The notes: a model not told the origin generated them from the letters alone. DNA of 64,000 bases from Polytrichum commune (GCA_950295325.1 OX485805.1:9116501-9180500); one strand, 5' to 3'; shown: positions 1 to 11,957, counted from the first letter of the stretch. Program-made: numbers and translations.

Positions 1-196
1 TAGATTCTGTCCTTTTTAACGCCCAAACTACCGTATATATTCATATGACTGATGTCCGAAGCGACTCGTCGGTAATGACTAGACCCAGTCACCGCGCGTG
101 TCATCCTCCTCCGGTGCCTTGTCAGTCATATTTTGGGATTTTATGACTTAAAGCAGTCATAAATTGCAATCATAAAATGTGCGTTTTGTTCTAGTG
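1..196. mobile_element. CACTA (En/Spm) transposon terminus, cut by window edge
   Basis: Read on the minus strand, the segment begins at position 196 with CACTAGAACAAAA, the type of terminus that defines CACTA elements. Behind it are subterminal repeats in both orientations around the core TATGACT/AGTCATA (near 43, 127, 145 and 155), the usual arrangement of transposase-binding repeats in this superfamily. The body of the element lies outside the window, so neither a transposase nor the second terminus can be seen. The segment abuts a decayed Harbinger-type MITE whose first part is missing. Confidence 0.5.
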
Positions 197-600
197 AGTT
201 CACTTTGTACTAGACCTCAAAGGCCCAATGGACCAAAGAAATTAAGATGGATGAAGAATCTACATGGCGTCCTACATGGCAACAAGTGGATAATGTCTCA
301 TGGTCTTTGGACATTGGGTTAGGTTTATCAAAAAGAGGTGGACCTAAATGCAAAACTACGGGTTGTGGCAACAATATTAATCATATTGCAATTGACTTTC
401 AAAAATATTATATTGTATTAGTGAGAGCGTGAACCGATTATATGTTGCAATCTTTGAACATGATCCACTTTCACTTTACACAAGGCTTGAGGACCTGTCA
501 ATTATCAAAATGAATTTCTATTTCCCTTGATACGGCCTTCAAGTGATTTTTCAAGGGCCCTTACTATTTCATGGTCACGGCTCTTGGTTGGTGTAAAGCA
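197..600 (+). mobile_element. decayed, 5'-truncated Harbinger-type MITE
   Basis: This stretch aligns with the interior and right end of the MITE at 5622-6212. Shared landmarks are GATGAA..TCTACATGG near 250, a 'TCATGGTC' block near 297, and CATGGTCACGGCTCTTGG followed by GTGTAAAG at the right end. Its left part is replaced by the CACTA terminus ending at 196. It has no coding capacity of its own; the 61-codon open frame inside is chance. Confidence 0.45.
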
Positions 601-941
601 AACTCTTACTCTAGATCCCCTTGCCCACATAATTGGAACACATGTAGATGTAGCTTAAGGGACTAGAATTACACCAATGTTGCATATTGTGCACCTTCAT
701 GTTAGGTTCAATGTCACCCAAGTTAGACTTGGGTCACTTTCAACTGAAATGAAGGTTACTCAAACTTGGATGTGAGCATTACGTGTTAGTAAACGTATTC
801 TATGTGCATTACATTGGAATAAAAAGAGGGGGGTAGTGGTGAAGACCACTATTTAAAGAATTAGCACGGTGTCACCACTTGTCTCAGGAAGATGGGTAGG
901 GGCCGGTTGGTTGGTACAATTTTCCTGCCTATGATAAATTC

Positions 942-1028
942 ATATATCACGAGATATATATATATTTTCTCATGATATATATGATCAATAGATTCCATCG
1001 ATTATCGTTCAAGAATCTCGTGATATAT
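942..1028. repeat. short inverted repeat with AT-rich core
   Basis: A 14-bp perfect inverted repeat (ATATATCACGAGAT at 942-955 and its complement at 1015-1028) encloses an AT-rich core that also contains the smaller palindrome TCATGATATATATGA. No target duplication is evident. It could be a tiny MITE remnant. Confidence 0.4.
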
Positions 1029-1199
1029 ATCTTCACCTTCCTAGAGAGAATCACTCGTTATACCACTCATAACTCGAGCCTACAATTCATTGAATGTGCA
1101 TTCTACCAAGATTGCGACCCCCCTATTGCAACCCAAAGAGACATGGGCACTCTTGAATACGCTGGCTAGTATGTCACATTCACAATCCTCATATGAGGC

Positions 1200-1345
1200 A
1201 TTAGAGTAGGTACCCACACAAGCATTATTACCAACCTATTCAAACAATGCTACATCCGTTGCATGCCCATCCATGTATGCAACAAATCCACCTCATAGCC
1301 ATTAAATACCTCACCTTGCTCACCAAATGAAAATAAGAGAACCAC
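1200..1345 (+). pseudogene. 3'-terminal relic of RNase H-type LINE ORF2
   Basis: A plus-strand translation reads roughly RVGTHTSIITNLFKQ, then an ALKYLTLL-type segment, then NENKRTTN. This matches, weakly, the C-terminal tail of the LINE relics at 1621-3285 (minus), 40791-41060 (minus) and 61785-62048 (plus), where a basic RVRGATH-like motif is followed by a helix ending in NKRKLDNKQ-like residues. It carries stops and frameshifts. Confidence 0.35.
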
Positions 1346-1606
1346 CAACAATCAATAACCCCCATGTAAGAAACCACCAAAACCCCCAATGAACATCAAA
1401 GGCTCCATAATGAATCCTACAACATGATGCATAAGTAATTAGCTCAAATAAAGGGATAATACAATCCCCCAAGGTCAACCCCGGGAATCATACCTAATAC
1501 ATGTTTCAACAAGTACAAACTCCTTGCCCTCATAACACCCACCTTTTAAACACACATATTGATGCACACAAATTGATATACCAATAAATATCCCTACAAA
1601 CGGTGT

Positions 1607-1620
1607 CCCCCCCCCCCCCC
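1607..1620. repeat. C14 homopolymer run
   Basis: Fourteen C residues lie beside the 3' side of the minus-strand LINE relic, so the element's sense strand ends near a G run. Similar runs occur at 18790-18799 (C10) and 40781-40790 (G10); the latter also abuts the 3' end of a relic of the same LINE family, but with the opposite base on the sense strand. Confidence 0.8.
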
Positions 1621-3285
1621 TTTCTCGTGTTGGTTACTCATGATGACGAAAGAGAAGAAACGTTGACCCTACGACCAGCGTGATTGGAATGCCCGTTCGA
1701 CCCACCCTTGGTTTTATGCCCTCAGGACATAATACTAGTGTTGTAGCACTACTAACCCCTCTCGGGGTGGGCACTATAGTAACCGGACTAGCTAGGTGCC
1801 TATGGGCACTTATCAGTTGGGTATACTTCCTTAGCTTTCGTTGGCATTTATTTTTGTATTTTTTTTCATCCTACTTATTAGTTCGCTAGTTGGTGTATAT
1901 GGAAATCTAATAGTGGTTATGCGTATGTTGGTAGTGGTTCGTTGTTTTTCTATTCTTCTTTTGTGTAGGATTATGGACATAGCATATTGTATGGCAATAA
2001 CGTTAATTTCCTCAAATGTGTGTTTGATATTTACCTTAGGGATTTTAAATATTCCTTCAATATTCTTCATAGAGGGGATGTGTGTGGCTGCCCTAGCACC
2101 AGCCATAATGACTAATAGTGGGTCTATCTTCCAGCCTTTATTGAGTATGTTGTCTATTAATGGTTTATATTTTTTTGTTTTCTTGATTATAGTATCATTT
2201 GGTATTCTATCATTGTAGTATGTGAATTCTATGAATTGTATTGTGAGGTTCTCGTTTGGTTCTGCCGGTGGTGGGGATTGGTATGGCAGTCCTTTCACAC
2301 ATAGGAGATCGGGTTTGAATCTGGCATTGCAATGACATCTTTGTTGGCGGCACATGCAGGGTAGTAGCCACGGGGGGACTGTGTTGTCTGGTGGGTTATT
2401 GTTATATGTGCCTGCATTCATGAGAACAAAACATCTTGATTTTTTTGATGCCACTATTAGTTTTCTTAATTCCCACACTGCCTTATTATGTCTTTTGGTT
2501 CTGAGGGCATGTATGTGGTGTTGTTTACACTTTAGGAATACATGTAGCCATGTGTCTGGGTCTAGGGAGTTACATATGGGGCATGTGATTGATGGGAAGG
2601 CTTCCCTACCGAAGAATAATTGTTTTCTGGCGTTCCCCATGTATTGGCCATGTCTTAGTTTTAGAAGGCATGTTTTTTGAGCATCCGTAATTTTTTGTTT
2701 GTCCAAAATTTATTTGATAATTCATTATCTATTGTTTCATTGGCTATTCATTTATCTATGTTGGGATATAGTGTAGGGATTAATTCTAGGTTTATATTTT
2801 TATCGTATTTTATAAGGTATTTTTCAAGAAATCTGATGGGTCCTTTGTCCGGGGTTGAGTCCATTGATGGCCATTCATCTCTTTGGTAGTAGTATGGGTT
2901 GAGTGGGCAAATTCATGTGGTTGGGAGGCGTTGAGGTGTTCCATAGTTGTTCCTTCTTTGGCGAGTGCGTCGGCTTCTTCGTTTCCCTTAATGTTTGCAT
3001 GTGCTCTGACTTTATATAGTGTTGTGGGTTGCGTTATGTGGACAAGGAACTTAACAATTTCTTCTAAGATGGTTTTATCCAAGTGGTTGTTATGTAGTGT
3101 GGGGTGTTTTATTTGGTTTTTTTATCACATATAGGCCATTGAGACAATATGTGAAGATATGGGCGGGTTCATTTGAGAAGTCATTGTTTATTATTGTAAG
3201 GGCGTGTTGTATGGCCATTAATTCCGCTCTAAAAATATTTTGTAGGTCTAGTAGCCTCATGATGACCACCTTAGACATGAGACAA
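1621..3285 (-). pseudogene. 5'-truncated, frameshifted LINE ORF2 with RNase H and Cys/His tail
   Basis: Reading leftward on the minus strand, three open pieces follow one another. 3278-3090 gives FRAELMAIQHALTII, the start of an RNase H fold. 3082-2810 gives YKVRAHANIKGNEEADALAK, a typical RNase H C-terminal motif of LINE polymerases. 2706-1831 (291 aa) carries a Cys/His cluster CPICNSLDPDTWLHVFLKC and a long basic tail with RAATHIPSM. Frame changes between the pieces show it is dead. Endonuclease and reverse transcriptase parts are absent (5' truncation). The RNase H type resembles I/Jockey-clade LINEs rather than the L1-type element at 41729-49101, so two LINE lineages coexist here. The 291-codon piece alone could be mistaken for a host gene, but its order after RNase H and related tails elsewhere in the window argue against that. 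Confidence 0.7.
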
Positions 3286-3373
3286 TTGCACTTGTCTCAT
3301 AACCTTGCTCACTAAACATGTCTCGGGTTCACATATGAGTTTGTGGTTATGATAAAGGTAAGCCGTCTCTCTT

Positions 3374-3965
3374 CACACAATCAAGCTCTACAAATTTGTT
3401 CATAGCACATTTTATCTTAAAACCTCCTACTCCTTCTGGGAAAAACTTGCTAAAATTTGATCATATCTTTTGCATGTAAACTTCATATCACAAAATATAG
3501 TCGGAGGCGGTATTATGTGTGACTGTGCAAATTCTCCTAGTTGAATACAACTCCATGACGAATGTTGTTCTTTGTACAATCAAGCTCTACAAATTTGTTC
3601 ATAGCACATTTCATCTTAAAACATCCTACACCTCTTGGAAAAGCTTTGTTGTAATTTGATTGTATTTTTTTCATGATAACTTCAAATCAAAAAGATTATT
3701 GTCGGAGGTGGTTCTATGTGTAATTGTGCAAAATTTCTCAGTTGAATACAACTCTAGAACAAATGTTATCCTTTGCACAACTGAGCTACAAAAAAATCTA
3801 TCCAAGATACATTTTCTCTTGAAACCTCATCAATCCTTAAACATGCTTGTTGAAGTTTGTGAATATCTTTCGCACAATATTTGCAAATTAGAAAAATCTT
3901 GCTAGAGGTGGTATCTTGTTTGATTTACCAACTTTTCTAAGTTGGAAATAACTCCAAACAAGTGC
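3374..3965 (+). repeat. three tandem copies of a ~200-bp repeat
   Basis: Units start near 3375, 3575 and 3774, each opening with CAATCAAGCTCTAC or a decayed form of it. Each then runs through 'ATAGCACATTT..TCTTAAAAC', a 'TCGGAGGTGGT' block and 'GTTGAATACAACTC'. Units 1 and 2 are closer to each other than to unit 3. They look like remnants of a satellite or of tandem repeats inside a larger element. No coding sense. Confidence 0.75.
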
Positions 3966-5164
3966 ATCATGACTTATACGTGACTACGGAGCCTTTTGCA
4001 AAGTCGCAAAGAAGTCTATGAGACATACGTAGGGGCTCCCTATTTCCATCTTTACATGTGTTGGAATGTCGTCTCCACGTGGGATACAAGTGGGTCGTGG
4101 CCAATGTGAGCATGACACATGATACATTTAGAGGATAAATTACTATTTTGTGTCAAAATAGGAAGCCCACTACAATATTGTCATGTACATTGTTTGCAAA
4201 GGGGTACATTAAATGATCTGCAACCCTAGAATTGTCATGTCCACTAATTATGAACATGGTATTATCACATGTATTTGTTTATTTACTAATAATTATCTTA
4301 CGTTTTGACATACATACTCTATGGAGTGTAAAACAAGGAGTGAAGTAAGGAGTGAGATGACAAATTAACGTTGGTCTACCACATGTAAGAAACCTATTTT
4401 AAGTTAATTTGATTTTTGGTTGTGATACATCTTGATTGAGAACATCTTGAATGCATCTTGACAAACTTATAAACATTCATAAGGTCTAGTATAGACTAAA
4501 TGAAGCAATTGGGTTGGTGACACTAAATAGCATAAACAATGCATCCCAATCACAATGATCTTGTCAATGGTGTTATAAGACTACATTTGTTACCAAATAA
4601 TTATGATTTAGACCTAAATAGCTATGAAATCAAAAAGCATGGGAGCCAAAATTCTAGAAGACACTCATTGTTGCAATTATATTTGTTAACAAAGTAGTTG
4701 GATAATGATCACGACCACGAATTGTTCCCAATTGCCTACAACAACGTGTAATATTGCTGTATTGGCTATATATATATAAAAAAAACCTCCAAAAAGAAAA
4801 GATTAGTGAATGCACTTTGTAAATACCGATGTTACACTAGGACATAGGTGGATGCATGGTATCAAATCCCAACATCAATAATGATATCAAAGAACTTTCT
4901 CATGGGTGTCAAAATTGTAATATAAGTAAAACATTGATATTTCAAGGTGAGAGAATTTGCGTAAATCATGGTCTATCATTTGGGTTGATACCATTCTACA
5001 CCAGATTGACACTAGGACAATTTTGAGAAGGTTCTTGTATGGTATATAGACCTAAGTGATATAAAAAAACAACTATACCATCAAATACTCATTTCCTATT
5101 GACACCAAAACTTGTGACATCTTCATTATAGGTATCACATGGTATCAAAAGCATACAACACCGG
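3966..5164. other. AT-rich non-coding stretch, nothing recognised
   Basis: No open frame of interest, no terminal repeats and no tandem structure were found. A short TATATATATAAAAAAAA tract lies near 4767-4783. Confidence 0.5.
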
Positions 5165-5252
5165 ACCAACAATGGTAAATACTAGTGTCCGGGGATATTT
5201 TTGGACATGATGGGTCAAATCCTAGTGTTTCCAAGTCCAACTAGTTGTATGG

Positions 5253-6222
5253 CCCCACGCTAAATCACATATGTGTTTGGTTGGGCCCCGCCCCTCCCAC
5301 GCCTCCTTCATTGTCCGGTCTTCTTGCCCGCACCTACATGGGAAGTTTTCCCCATTGCGAACTAATGTGACAATACCTGGTCACTTAAGCCATTAAGTGC
5401 CCAAACACTCAAGCCATTAAGCTCCTTTGACATGTGAAAAACTTTATTAGTTAACTTGAGAATAATGAAAGTGATGTTAACTTGAATATTTGTAATTCTG
5501 ACCGGGTATTATCACATTAATTCCCAATGAGGAAGAGTTCCCACGCAGGTGTGGGCAAGAATACCGGACAATAAAGGAGGCATGGGAGGGGCAAGGCTTA
5601 GCCAAATAAAGACGTGATTTAGGGCCGCTTCACACACAAGACTAAAGGCCCGTGACCATTGCAATCTAAGAGCTCTCATTGATCGAAAGGGTGGAGATCG
5701 TCCAAGTTCACTTCACACACGAAGGTGAAGGCCTAAAGACCCAAAGAAGACTTCATGGATGAAAAGTCTACATGGAGTCCTACATGGCGGAATATGGATA
5801 AGGTTTCATGGTCTCCTAGAATTTTCGTCAAGCCCACCTCTTGGAGGTGGGCTTCATGCAAATTCCGGGAGACCATGATTTTTTAAATAATTTTTCAAGC
5901 AAGACAAATCCAGGACAGATTGCATAGCATATTCCAGGACATATTCCATGACAAACAAACACCACCAAGTAATTCTCTCGAATTGATAGAGTTTGAGACA
6001 TATCATATTGAACCGAATCCTCCCCTCTTTTTCCCTGCCAACAAAATATGCAATGGTCCCACAACATGGTCCATTCTCACTTCACACTATGCTTGAGGGC
6101 CCGTGACTACATAAAACGGCTTTCCCAACACCCATGATACAACCTTTGGATGAGAGTCAAGGGTCCTCGCCATTACAAGGTCACGGCTCTTGGCTCATGT
6201 GTGAAGTGGCCGTTAGCCCGGG
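5253..6222. mobile_element. foldback element with ~130-bp inverted arms, split by a MITE
   Basis: The left arm (about 5253-5383) is the reverse complement of the segment beginning at about 5500. Shared blocks include TAAATCAC/GTGATTTA, CCCCTCCCA.GCCTCCTT, TTGTCCGGT.TTCTTGCCC and TAATGTGA.AATACC.GGTCA. The right arm is interrupted after GTGATTTA at 5621 by the MITE at 5622-6212. After that insert the arm resumes with GCCCGGGG (6216-6223), which pairs with CCCC.CGC at the start of the left arm. Without the insert the element is about 380 bp. It has no coding capacity. No clear target duplication was found, so the superfamily is unresolved. Confidence 0.7.
5622..6212. mobile_element. Harbinger/Tourist-type MITE, TSD TTA
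   Basis: The termini are GGGCCGCTTCACACACAAG on the left and, complemented, CGGCCACTTCACACATGAG on the right. TTA lies on both sides (5619-5621 and 6213-6215). A 3-bp TTA/TAA duplication with GGGCC-type ends is characteristic of PIF/Harbinger-derived Tourist MITEs. The interior has the family landmarks 'TCTACATGG..TCCTACATGG' and 'CACCTCTTGGAGGTGGGC'. It is longer than the ~500-bp copies elsewhere in the window. It lies inside the right arm of the foldback element. Confidence 0.75.
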
Positions 6223-6705
6223 GTGGTTGTATGTTGTGATTGTTGGTTTTGTTCTTTACTATTTTGAAGCATTTCCCACACATTCCTCTCAAATTGTCGG
6301 TAAATTTCCGGAAGTTTGTGAACACCAACTGGTTATTGTGCAAACTCAAGCGGTTCATATGCAACTAGCAGTTGGTTCTTCCCGTTTTGTTGGTAAATAC
6401 CTAGCAGTATGTAGTACCACTTGGACGTGCTTTTTAATAGCCACGATTCCACCAGGTACTACAATACATTTAAAGCACTTATTATCTGTCTGCATATCGG
6501 TACACTTGTATTAAGTTATGTACATTTTGTACGAGAAGCCCATACAAACTCCCTTGCTTATGTGGGAACTTCATCCCCGCTGGCGTTTATTATACATGTA
6601 ATAAACTGAAGAAGAAAATTTCAAACACGTCATTGAGTCCCAAATTAGTGTGTGTTACATTTGTAAAGTATGTGATACCCAAACATGAGATTCCATGTGA
6701 GTCAA
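6216..6705. other. non-coding spacer
   Basis: Short open frames overlap the end of the MITE but show no codon bias or similarity to known domains. Nothing else was recognised. Confidence 0.4.
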
Positions 6706-7091
6706 CACTGCACTAAACACGATGTTTAGTGTCATATGGTATTTGATGTCACTTATGGTAGCTTTTTGGATGACACTTCTTATGAATAATTGGAGAAATA
6801 CTGTCATGGATGATGGATGAGTTCATCTGTTGGTCAAAACCCTACCTTCTCTTGTCAGCAACTTGTGATGAAGTATTATCATGGATGATTGAAATTTGGA
6901 TGAATGGTCACTTGGTAAGTGAGAGTCATTGCGACACTGTAAATCTATAATCCCCTCCCCAAAAGATTACAAGGAATGACAAATCACGTTGGGTCGACAT
7001 TTAGTGTTGGTGACACTATAGCACGGTTTAGAATTAGTATTGAGCAAGACAATTAGAATTAGCGACACTGAATATCATATTTAGTGTAGTG
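6706..7091. mobile_element. CACTA-like MITE
   Basis: The left end reads CACTGCACTAAACACG and the right end, complemented, reads CACTACACTAAATATG. Behind each end lies an AGTGTC block. The same termini bound the MITE at 41543-49145, and one such end is seen at 27155-27194. The CACTA-type ends suggest mobilisation by an En/Spm-like transposase, but a 3-bp target duplication could not be shown (CAA versus TAA). Non-coding. Confidence 0.55.
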
Positions 7092-8200
7092 TAAATCTTG
7101 TAAATGGGCCTCAACTATTGAGTCCTATCTCGGAATTTGAGCTCAGTTCCCTCACTATGTCGCGATTTTAGAATTATGCTAGGTCATGGAGTCAATTTTT
7201 GATAAAAATAGATTTATCTGTAAGGTCTAAGGATTAAACTCCGGGTGAGTTGGCTACAAGGCCAATATGATAGTGCATCCATAAAAACCATTAGAGTTTA
7301 TTGAAGGCGTAAACTAATGCCCTTGATGAGTGGTGTTGGGCTATTTAAACCGGTTTGTCTATCTTTTCATATTAAGATGGGTGGGTCAAGCTAGCCTTGG
7401 ATAGGGTTGATTTGGTATTCAAGGTAATGGGTCCCATTCAGATACCATGCTTTACATCTTCAAATTTTCTCACATATTTTAGGATCATTGCAAGAGGAGG
7501 GAGAGAGAGAGAGAGAGAGTTGGTGCATTTAAAAAAACTATGTGCGGCATAATATAGGGAGGATCAAATTCATTTGAAATAAAAATTATAAAGGATTTTC
7601 AAATAATTAAGGGTCACTAAAAGTAGACAATCTCATTACAAGTAAAGTATATACCTATAAAATGTGGGTCATTCTCTTTTTAGTATAATTAATATCAGGG
7701 TTGAATTTTAGGATCCTAGCATAACTTATTCAGCCAGAGGATTGCATTCCATTCTAATAATAAATGAGGAGGAGATATAAAAACCGCAAGGGGAATCAAG
7801 GAGGAGGATAATTAAAGTTTGGTATGTCCTATGTCCTATGCCATGTTCCTCTTTTACACAAGAATAATACAATCATGAAAGAGAAGGAAACACCAATATT
7901 GAGGACTTTCAAAGCATTGTACATACAAAAGCTTTGCAACTTAAACACAATATTGTGATTGCTATGAGCTTGAACCACCCAACCATCAAAGAAACACAAG
8001 ATTATCTTCTCTTCTCCCTTGAGATCTTTCTTATATCCCAAAGGCACATCTAGTCTTGTCCATCTTTATCCATAGTATCTAGAGATACTTTTAGAAATCT
8101 CAAATGTTGCTAAATGTAGACTGAAGCCTTCTTATCTATATACATAGATCATTCCGCCACATGATATTTTTTTAATCTTATGGCTCAATCACAATCCTTT
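7092..8200. other. non-coding AT-rich stretch with a GA microsatellite
   Basis: A (GA)n tract occupies about 7501-7519. No gene or terminal repeat was recognised in the rest. Confidence 0.5.
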
Positions 8201-8204
8201 AATT

Positions 8205-8578
8205 GGAACTATTTAGTTCCAACTTGATGCTTTCATCCAATCTTCTTGTTGGAACTATCTAATTCCAACTAGATTCATTCATTCATTCATTCATTCTTCT
8301 AGCTGGAATTGTCTAATTCCAACCATATTTATTCATTGAGAGTTGTCTAGCTCCAATGAAGAACATCCATCCTTTGGGAGTTGTCTAACTCCAACACAAA
8401 TATTTCCTAGAAGGAGGTGTCTTACTCCCAGTTGGAGTTGTCTAATTCCAACACAAAGATCTTTGATCAAAAGTTTTCTAACTCATGTGCACAATTCCTT
8501 CATGGGTTTTCTAGCCTTTGTGCATCATTTTTGGGGGGGTTGTTTATCCCAATTATTTCTTTGGAGTTGATTGACTCT
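8205..8578. repeat. array of short covarying palindromes
   Basis: At least seven and perhaps nine copies of a 16-bp palindrome with consensus GGARTTGTCTAAYTCC recur at irregular spacing. They start near 8205, 8251, 8305, 8338, 8377, 8413 and 8434, with weaker ones near 8534 and 8563. The two stem halves change together: GGAACT pairs with AGTTCC, GGAATT with AATTCC, and GGAGTT with AACTCC. Several copies extend to TTGG..CCAA. An (ATTC)n run lies at about 8275-8297. Function unknown; it could be a degenerate tandem repeat of a hairpin-rich element. Confidence 0.6.
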
Positions 8579-8584
8579 AATCTG

Positions 8585-11460
8585 CGTATGCTCACATGCT
8601 AAGTATCGCAAAATATGATTAGTCTTTCTTTCTTGCATAATCCAACATTACATCCTTTAATCCGGGATATCACACCCTTGTGTATGATAATATTTTAGGA
8701 TTCTCCATAATACTCTATCGTTCTAATGTGTATTTTCATTGTTGATAGTTGAGTCGGTGCACATGTTCAAGAGATAGACCTAACAATGAACGATGTTACA
8801 GAAAATTGAAACCGCACAAAGACACAAAGACAATGATGCAACAAATAACATGGGTGCTTCACCTATGCTTTGTGGTTGAGTGATAGGCCAAAAACATGGA
8901 ATCGAATGACACCACCAATCGATGGAGAGTAAACTTGACAATCAGTTGGCTTATAACTAGATGTTGGGTGTCCCATTTAGTGCATTAATCTTGAAGTTTC
9001 TATAATGGTGGCACATTAGCATGACACCACAAGCATGTTCATGGTGACTAGCCTCACAATGTAAGTAGTGAGATGCATTGATTAGAGGGTAGTTGTAACA
9101 AAAGTGAGCATTTAATGTATTCTTCCCACAAAATGAGAACCATAGAGAATAAACCATAACCACAAACCATAATCATGACCACATGGCACAAGTAAGGTCT
9201 CTCCCCCACCGGTTACTAACTAAGAGCGATGTTATTAAATAAAAGGCCTAAACTACTTGCCGAGGTGTCCTTTCATACAACAACAATAAAACAAGGAGGT
9301 TTGGTTATATTTTGGGGGTGGACTTTAAGTTAAGTTCACACTTTATTGTGGTTTTAACTAATAATAAGACACCTACCACCGAAGTTCATGTAAGAACTGC
9401 ATGTCCTCACATTGTAGTTTTAGCTAGTACAACTAACCGTTTACAAGATTGCCTCCTTTGAAACCCACATTCTTGGTTGGAGTCATGATGCTATCGGCGC
9501 ATTTCAAAGTCTTTGAATTTTGGAGCCGATGAGTCTTTTTGCAACGTTGTTTAGTAGAGCAAATCCGTGAACTTCAAACTTGGTATCTTGTAAGCTACCT
9601 CCGACTTTGCACTTACCTTCATATCCATAGCACTCACACTTTGTTGCTTTTCATTTACACTCCATCCAAGGGTTGCTAGTCGTTTGATTTAAAGTAACTC
9701 AAGAACATCATCAAGCTTCACTAGGCTACTACCACATCACCAAAATTCAATTGACATAGGGTCACTTGGCACCTTATGTGCATGGTCGTGGCAAGGGCTT
9801 CTACCTAGCCCAACTTATGTATGTATGCACCATTTTTGACCTAGCATACAAAGAGGCGTTTGAAGGTATTATGAAATAATGAGGTTGCATTTGCAGTAAA
9901 GGTGTTAATTGAAAATAATGAAGTACGATTGAAAACATATCATGTGGAATGGCGAAGTTGCATGCAAGTGGAGGAGCGCCACTAAAGTTTCAACCTGCAT
10001 CTAGAGTAGCCATAGCGACGAGGAGTTGCAATTGTAGTCAACTTGAGATCCTCAAAAAATTTCGCGTAATGAGTATCACTCAGGTAGGTTGTTGGAGAAG
10101 TTTGCATGATGGATGGAAGCATATTAGTTGCCACCTATGGTTTCGAAACTCTTGGGGTTGCATGAAAAACTTTAGGAAAACATGTTGTTAGCTAACCACA
10201 TATAACCAACGACATTAGTAAACAATGGGATGATAATGCCATGGGCCAATAGGATCTCACCCCATTGCAGAGACACATGAGCATGGTTTAGTCAAGATGA
10301 TCACAGGAAGACAGAAGAGCAACATGAAGTCATCACCGAAAGAGTAGCAACGAGTTCGGAGAGAAGAGGAGCCGCGGGACCGGGATGGACAACTGACTAC
10401 CACGTGGCAAACCTCGAGAAACCATGGGAATGCCAAGAACGAATCGGGAACAACAAGAGGGCCACGGAAACGTACTTGGACACCCCCGACTTAAGAACAT
10501 ACGAAGACCCTGGATCTTGAGAGCACACATAAACCCCAGGTTTTAAGAGCACACGAAGAACCTGGCCTTGGAATTAACAAAGACCTCAGTCTTGGAAATC
10601 AATCAAGACCCCTATACTTAAAGAAGTAGACACTAAAAATAGTTTTGAATAACTACATTCACCGTTATATGTTTGTGGAAAATGGATACTAGGAAGGTGT
10701 TAAAGCTTGATCTTTAAAATGATATATCACATTTACTAAATTTAGAATATTTGTCATTGAGTGCTATGATTATATTATTTATATAAAGAGATTATATAAA
10801 GAGAGCAACTAGGGGACCTTATTGCACTCTCAAGCATACTCGACCACTAGAAAAGAGAGGGTATTATGAAACATTAAATTATAAGAATGAAGGGAGATTG
10901 TATCAAGCTGCCAAGTAGGCCAAAATTCTCACACTCAAAGATAGATTGGAAATTCACATCAAATGAACACATTGTATCAACAAAGAAGACATAGATTTGA
11001 TGTTCCAAGGATGTGCAAAAATCTTTATTGTATTAAAGACACTTAACCTTGACATTAAAGTCTTAAGGGAACAAAATCTTGAAATACTTCAACACCTAAT
11101 CCATGTGAATTTCAAGAAAATAAAAAAGACTTCCTTAATCATAAATTCAATATAGGATCTTGGAAGTAAAATGTATAGTGTTTGCATAGAAATATAGTTT
11201 AGATTATGGAATTCAAATGACACTCTTGGTCATATTAGAATACGAAGATCTCATAAAATGATAAATGAAATAGCACTTGGAGATTGATGAGGGTTCAAAA
11301 CCATCAAGCTTTCAAGGAATTGATCTAATCCCCTAAGTCATAAGATTTGTGTAAATTGGTCAGCAGCGGGTTACACCGTGTAAGGCCGAGGAAACCTACC
11401 AACCAAAAGGTGACCTCAACAACCAGTGCAATATAAGAGCTCTCATTGGTTGAGCTCTCA
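8585..11460. other. long non-coding stretch, no gene recognised
   Basis: Only short random open frames are present. Around 10490-10620 there are degenerate ~40-bp echoes around 'AAGACC.. GAGAGCACAC', possibly an old tandem repeat. The base composition is less AT-rich near 10330-10500, without a recognisable product. Confidence 0.45.
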
Positions 11461-11957
11461 TCCCACTTCACACATGAGATTGAGAGCCTGCGACCATTAC
11501 ACTTCAACCACTCTCATTGGCGGAATAGGCGGAGCCGGTCCAAGTTTGCTTCACACTACGCTTGAGGGATCAACAAAGTATGTGAATGCAAAATGGATGT
11601 AATATCTACATGGATTCCTAGAAGACATTGAATGGGTCATGTTACATGGTCACTTGGACTATTTTCAAAAATCACCTCTTGGAGGTAGGCCTAACACAAA
11701 ATCAGAAGACCATGGCACTTTGAATGCTCACAACCGTTGATTTATGTTGTTTTATCATGTGTGAGGACCCGCATGAATAGAAATCCACTGAAATAGCATT
11801 TGATTGAGGGCCCAATCACATATGGCTTCACACTACACTTAGGATCCCTGACCACACTACATGATTTTGGAGGTGTCTTGGGGCGGCCTTTGGACACTTT
11901 CTTTTGGGCTCTCACAATTTCATAGTCACGGCTCTTGGCTCGTGTGTGAAGTGGCCC
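11461..11957. mobile_element. Harbinger/Tourist-type MITE (~500 bp)
   Basis: The right terminus, complemented, is GGGCCACTTCACACACGAG and is followed by TAA. The left terminus is damaged and begins CCCACTTCACACATGAG. The interior is collinear with the copies at 49720-50218 and 56497-56993, including 'TCTACATGGATTCCTA', 'CACCTCTTGGAGGTAGGCC' and 'GTGTGAGGACCCGCATG'. The left target duplication was not recovered. Confidence 0.7.

Noticed and set aside
1607-1620. C/G homopolymer as a special 3' tail of the RNase H-type LINE
   Set aside because: A relic of the same family at 40791 abuts the opposite base on its sense strand, and similar runs occur away from LINEs (18790), so a family-specific tail is not supported.
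1831-2706. 291-codon minus frame as a host gene
   Set aside because: It continues, with frameshifts, from RNase H pieces on the same strand, and its tail recurs at three other places in the window, so it is part of a LINE.
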